Shown here piece by piece: positions 5,916 through 8,757 of a stretch of 8,757 bases of DNA. The DNA is taken from the NCBI GenBank assembly GCA_946478975.1, contig CAMLEO010000298.1, forward strand, positions 1 to 8,757, given 5' to 3'. This stretch comes from an uncultured Steroidobacter sp. (GTDB taxonomy: Bacteria; Pseudomonadota; Gammaproteobacteria; Steroidobacterales; Steroidobacteraceae). Numbering within the stretch: the stretch's first letter is position 1; every line of letters starts with the position of its first letter. A program made the translations under genes and the position numbers. The notes under the pieces were generated by a model, which was given only the letters and a program-made list of their open reading frames with translations, did no database searches and was not told where the DNA came from.

Positions 5916-6734
5916 ATGCCTGGCACCCTACCCATCACGCTGTTGGTCATCGCCCGCAACGAAGCGCCTGCGCTCGGCCGCTGCCTGGACAGCGTGCCGT
6001 TCGCGGCCGAAAAGCTGGTGATCGATTCGGGCAGCACCGACGGCACGCAGGACGTGGCACAACGCCACGGCGCACGTGTCGTTCATCAAGACTGGCTGGG
6101 CTTCGGTCCTCAGCGCAATTTCGCCAGCACTCAGGCCGCACACGACTGGATCCTGACGTTGGATGCCGATGAGGCGCTGTCGCCTGAGCTGGCGAACGAG
6201 CTGCAACAGCAGCTGCCGAAACTCATGCAGTCGAACAACGCTGGCGCAATCCTCCGTCGCCAGACCTGGTACATGGGCGCGCCGATGCGTTGGTACCGAC
6301 CGATGGTTGGGGAACGCATGGGCCGTCTCTATCATCGCGGCCGCGCTCGCTGGACGGACGTTCGCGTACACGAGTCGCTGCGCTTCGATGGACCGACGCC
6401 GACGTTCAAACATCCGTTCATTCATTTGAACAATCCGACGCTGGTTCACAAGCAGCTGAAGACGCTGCGCTACGCCGAGCTGAAGGCGCGCGACTGGCTC
6501 GACCGCGGCAAGCCGGTGCAGATGTGGCTGACGCCCTTTGTTTATCTCGCCGCGTTCATCAAAGATTATCTGTTGCGATTGGCCTTCATGGACGGCTGGC
6601 GCGGTTACATCGTCGCGCAGACGGCGGCGGCTTATGCCGTCTACAAACGCATGCGTTATTACGAAATGCGCCGCAACCCGGAGTCGCGCGACCTGGCCGC
6701 CCAGCTGCTGCATGGCTACGGCCTCGACCCCTGA
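5916..6734 (+). CDS. GT2 family core glycosyltransferase (WaaE/KdtX type)
   Basis: A 272-residue GT-A enzyme of glycosyltransferase family 2, of the type that includes WaaE/KdtX, which add a glucose to the first heptose of the core in enterobacteria. Seen: the N-terminal LLVIARNEAPALGRCL (9-24), IDSGSTDGT (36-44) for nucleotide-sugar binding, WLGFGPQRNF (60-69), LTLDADEAL (80-88) with the metal-binding DAD at 83-85, then the family's middle and C-terminal part: the GERMGRLYHRG stretch and the WTDVRVHE stretch. A hydrophobic helix near 205-217 could attach it to the membrane. The precise sugar and acceptor cannot be read from the sequence. It follows GT9 by 37 bp and is followed by the glycerophosphotransferase-like gene after 6 bp, so it belongs to one operon. 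No Shine-Dalgarno core; a hairpin abuts the start. Confidence 0.9.
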   Translation: MPGTLPITLLVIARNEAPALGRCLDSVPFAAEKLVIDSGSTDGTQDVAQRHGARVVHQDWLGFGPQRNFASTQAAHDWILTLDADEALSPELANELQQQLPKLMQSNNAGAILRRQTWYMGAPMRWYRPMVGERMGRLYHRGRARWTDVRVHESLRFDGPTPTFKHPFIHLNNPTLVHKQLKTLRYAELKARDWLDRGKPVQMWLTPFVYLAAFIKDYLLRLAFMDGWRGYIVAQTAAAYAVYKRMRYYEMRRNPESRDLAAQLLHGYGLDP

Positions 6735-6740
6735 GCAGGC

Positions 6741-7772
6741 ATGAGCAAGCACTATCTCTTGTACGGTTCGGAGCGCTACGCGCTCGCGATCTTGCGTCCT
6801 TTGCAAACAGCGATTCGCGCTCGCGGCGACACGGCTGCGTGGTTCTTCGACGGTCCTGGCGGCGAAGAGCTGACCGCAGATGAAACATTCCTGCGCACGA
6901 CGCCCGAAGTTCGCAAGTTCAATCCGATCGCGGTGCTGACGTCCAGCAACGCCGTGCCGCATTTCTTCCCCGGCGCCAAAGTCGAAGTGTTTCATGGCTT
7001 CGACGCCGGCAAGCCGCGGCATATATACATTCGCGGCTTCTTCGATCTGTATTGCACCACCGGCCCGCGGGACACCGAAGCGTTCACCGCCAAAGCTCGC
7101 GAGCTCGGCCACTTCTCGGTGAAACAAACCGGCTGGCCGAAGCTGGATCCCTTCATGCGCGAGCATGGCTTGCCGGAGCCGCCGCCGCTGCGGGAGAAGC
7201 CGGTGATTTTGTATCACTCGACGTTCTCGCCCTCATGGAGCGCGGCGCCGATTCTTTATGACACGATCAAGGAGATGTCGCGCTCCGGGCGCTGGCGCTG
7301 GATCGTGACGTTGCATCCGAAGTCCGCGGCGGAGACGGTCGCGAAGTACAAAGCGCTGGAGAATGAGCATCTGCGCTTTGCGACCGAGGACAACATCCTC
7401 GACCTGTTCCCGCAGGTGGACATGATGATCTCCGACACCTCCTCGGCGTTGAACGAATTCCTGCTGACGTACAAGCCGGTGGTAACGTTCAAGAACCGCC
7501 GCCCCGGCCCGCAGCTGATCGACATCGACTCGCCGGACAAATTACTGCCGTCCATCGAAACCGCCCTGCGCCGTCCGCCCGAATTGATGCGCGCCATTCG
7601 CGAGTACGCCGATTCCATCCACCCGTACCGCGACGGCCGCTCCAGCGAGCGGGTGCTGGACGCGGTGGACGAATTCGTCGCCGCCGGTGCCCGCAATCCG
7701 CAGCGCAAGCCCGGCAACTGGTGGCGTAAACTGAAGATCCGTAAGCGCCTGGGCTATTGGGGCCCTGCCTGA
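6741..7772 (+). CDS. CDP-glycerol glycerophosphotransferase-like protein
   Basis: A 343-residue protein resembling the catalytic half of TagB/TagF-type CDP-glycerol glycerophosphotransferases, best known from teichoic acid synthesis in Gram-positives. Seen, in family order: VEVFHGFDAGK (81-91, with H85 at the place of the conserved His after the first Rossmann half), YHSTFSPSW (158-166), TLHPK (190-194, second conserved His H192), MISDTSSALNEFLLTYKPVV (229-248, the donor-binding Ser/Glu block) and IHPYRDGRSSERVLDAVDEF (293-312). It lacks the N-terminal membrane-binding extension of full TagF. In a Gram-negative core locus a likely role is adding phosphoglycerol or another CDP-linked phospho-alditol to the core or a surface glycan, but donor and acceptor are not shown by the sequence. 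No CDP-glycerol synthase is present in the window. It is cotranscribed with GT2 (6-bp gap) and DUF6165 (18-bp gap). Confidence 0.8.
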   Translation: MSKHYLLYGSERYALAILRPLQTAIRARGDTAAWFFDGPGGEELTADETFLRTTPEVRKFNPIAVLTSSNAVPHFFPGAKVEVFHGFDAGKPRHIYIRGFFDLYCTTGPRDTEAFTAKARELGHFSVKQTGWPKLDPFMREHGLPEPPPLREKPVILYHSTFSPSWSAAPILYDTIKEMSRSGRWRWIVTLHPKSAAETVAKYKALENEHLRFATEDNILDLFPQVDMMISDTSSALNEFLLTYKPVVTFKNRRPGPQLIDIDSPDKLLPSIETALRRPPELMRAIREYADSIHPYRDGRSSERVLDAVDEFVAAGARNPQRKPGNWWRKLKIRKRLGYWGPA

Positions 7773-7790
7773 CCGCCCACGAGTAAAGTC

Positions 7791-8183
7791 ATGACTGCCG
7801 AAATCAAAGTTCCCATCTCTCCGGGCGAGCTGATCGACAAGCTCACCATCCTGGAAATCAAGGCTGCCAACATCCGCGATGCCGCCAAGCTCGCGAACGT
7901 GAATGTCGAGCTGAAGCTGCTGCAGGAAACGTGGCGCAGCTCCGCGTTCGCGAATGCGAACATCGACGCGGAGTGGAAACTGCTGCGCGAGATCAACAAG
8001 AAACTTTGGGACGTCGAAGACCTGATCCGCGACAAAGAGCGCGAGAAGAAATTCGATCACGAATTCATCGAACTGGCCCGCGCGGTGTACTTCACCAACG
8101 ACGAGCGCGCGACGGTGAAGAAAACCATCAACACCAAGCTCGGCTCGAAAATCGTCGAAGAAAAAAGCTACGCCAAGTACTGA
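7791..8183 (+). CDS. DUF6165 family protein
   Basis: A 130-residue protein matching, by recognition, the uncharacterised DUF6165 family, seen beside glycosyltransferase genes in other proteobacteria. Seen: an N-terminal VPISPGELIDKLTILEIK block (7-24), a helical, charged middle with heptad-like leucines (about 41-90) and a conserved C terminus that includes YFTNDERA (about 98-105), VKKTINTKLGS and EEKSY near the end. No signal peptide, membrane helix or known catalytic motif is visible, so it is probably a cytoplasmic helper or regulatory protein. It is the last gene of the + strand operon, and its stop codon overlaps the GNAT gene by 16 bp. The function is not known; a link with the glycerophosphotransferase-like neighbour is only inferred from position. 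Confidence 0.82.
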   Translation: MTAEIKVPISPGELIDKLTILEIKAANIRDAAKLANVNVELKLLQETWRSSAFANANIDAEWKLLREINKKLWDVEDLIRDKEREKKFDHEFIELARAVYFTNDERATVKKTINTKLGSKIVEEKSYAKY

Positions 8184-8728
8184 CTATCGAACACCCGCGC
8201 ATAGCTGACGACGTCGAACGGCCGGCGCGCGTCGATGTTTGGAAACAGCGTATGCCGGGACAGCGTCCCTTCCTGGGCGAAGCCGCATTTCTCCAGCACC
8301 CGGCGTGATGCGGCATGTTCGACATGGACGATGGCATGCAGCCTCGCCAGCCCGAGTGCCCCACACACCCCGACGATCGCTGACAAAGCTTCGCTCGCGT
8401 ATCCCTGCCCCCACGCATCGCGCGCGAGCACATAACCGGTCGACGCGCGATATTCGGTCTCGAACTCGATGCCCGTGGAGCCGATGAGCTGGCCGGAGCT
8501 GCGCGCTTCGATCAGGTACGGGCCCGCCGGCGAGTGATCCCACTCGTTGTCGCTGAATTCCAGGAATTGCAGGGTATCGCGGAGATTTCGATGGCGAGGC
8601 CAGGCGAGATAGCGCGTTACGTCGGCATCGTGGGCATAGCGGCTGAAGATGATTTCCGCATCGCGCCGCTGCGGCCGTCGCAATACCAGCCGCGCGGTTT
8701 CGATGCGTTCAGGAGCGTTTCCACCCAT
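8168..8728 (-). CDS. GNAT family N-acetyltransferase (RimJ/RimL type)
   Basis: A 186-residue single-domain GNAT enzyme that would transfer acetyl from acetyl-CoA to an amine. Seen: IETARLVLRRPQRRDAE (9-25), typical of the RimJ/RimL-like start; YVLARDAWGQGYASEAL (99-115), carrying the acetyl-CoA pyrophosphate-binding motif; and RRVLEKCGFAQEG (142-154), the usual end of the fold. In this family the residue before the AAS segment is normally Asn; here it is His (VEHAAS, 136-141). RimJ/RimL-type enzymes acetylate ribosomal protein N termini, but many relatives act on small molecules, so the substrate is open. No link to LPS is visible. The chosen start at 8728 gives a normal N terminus; 29 bases follow to the window edge with nothing recognisable. 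It converges on DUF6165 with a 16-bp overlap. Confidence 0.88.
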   Translation of the reverse strand: MGGNAPERIETARLVLRRPQRRDAEIIFSRYAHDADVTRYLAWPRHRNLRDTLQFLEFSDNEWDHSPAGPYLIEARSSGQLIGSTGIEFETEYRASTGYVLARDAWGQGYASEALSAIVGVCGALGLARLHAIVHVEHAASRRVLEKCGFAQEGTLSRHTLFPNIDARRPFDVVSYARVFDSQYLA

Positions 8729-8757
8729 GATGCCGGCTGCGCTCGATCGTCCTATCG

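Noticed and set aside
4748..7217. Long - strand frames opposite GT9 and GT2 (4748-6046 and 5928-7217)
   Set aside because: Same antisense artefact; the + strand proteins carry clear ordered family motifs and the - strand ones none.

Overview
The window is about 62% G+C by eye and carries a chromosomal lipid A / inner-core lipopolysaccharide (LPS) assembly locus of a Gram-negative bacterium. Gene content (WaaA, LpxL-type acyltransferases, a KdkA-type Kdo kinase, a WaaE/KdtX-type GT2) and codon use suggest a high-GC gammaproteobacterium, perhaps near Xanthomonadales/Nevskiales/Steroidobacter. That placement is inference from family knowledge, not from a phylogenetic marker. No transposase, tRNA, rRNA, CRISPR array or phage gene is visible.

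Layout, left to right. (1) A stand-alone MEDS-domain protein (+, 195-728) runs tail to tail into waaA (-, 698-1990), the Kdo transferase; their ends overlap by 31 bp. (2) A 54-bp divergent gap separates waaA from two tandem LpxL/HtrB-like late acyltransferases (+, 2045-2980 and 2994-3926). (3) A 154-bp convergent intergenic region with several hairpins lies between the second acyltransferase and kdkA (-, 4081-4815), the Kdo kinase. (4) Only 10 bp from the kdkA start, a four-gene + strand operon begins: a GT9 heptosyltransferase-like enzyme (4826-5878), a GT2 core glycosyltransferase of WaaE/KdtX type (5916-6734), a CDP-glycerol glycerophosphotransferase-like protein (6741-7772) and a DUF6165 protein (7791-8183). 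(5) A RimJ/RimL-type GNAT acetyltransferase (-, 8168-8728) closes the window and overlaps the DUF6165 gene tail to tail by 16 bp.

How the genes fit together: the acyltransferases would complete lipid A, WaaA adds Kdo, KdkA phosphorylates Kdo, and GT9 and GT2 extend the inner core. The glycerophosphotransferase-like protein and DUF6165 are the least understood members; they could decorate the core, possibly with a phosphoglycerol-type substituent. The MEDS and GNAT genes have no evident functional link to LPS.

The most interesting points are a teichoic-acid-type polymerase relative sitting in an LPS core operon next to an uncharacterised DUF, a kdkA/GT9 divergent pair with almost no room for promoters, a kdkA terminator built partly from its last codons, a hairpin abutting the GT2 start codon, and the lack of a Shine-Dalgarno core in front of all ten genes.
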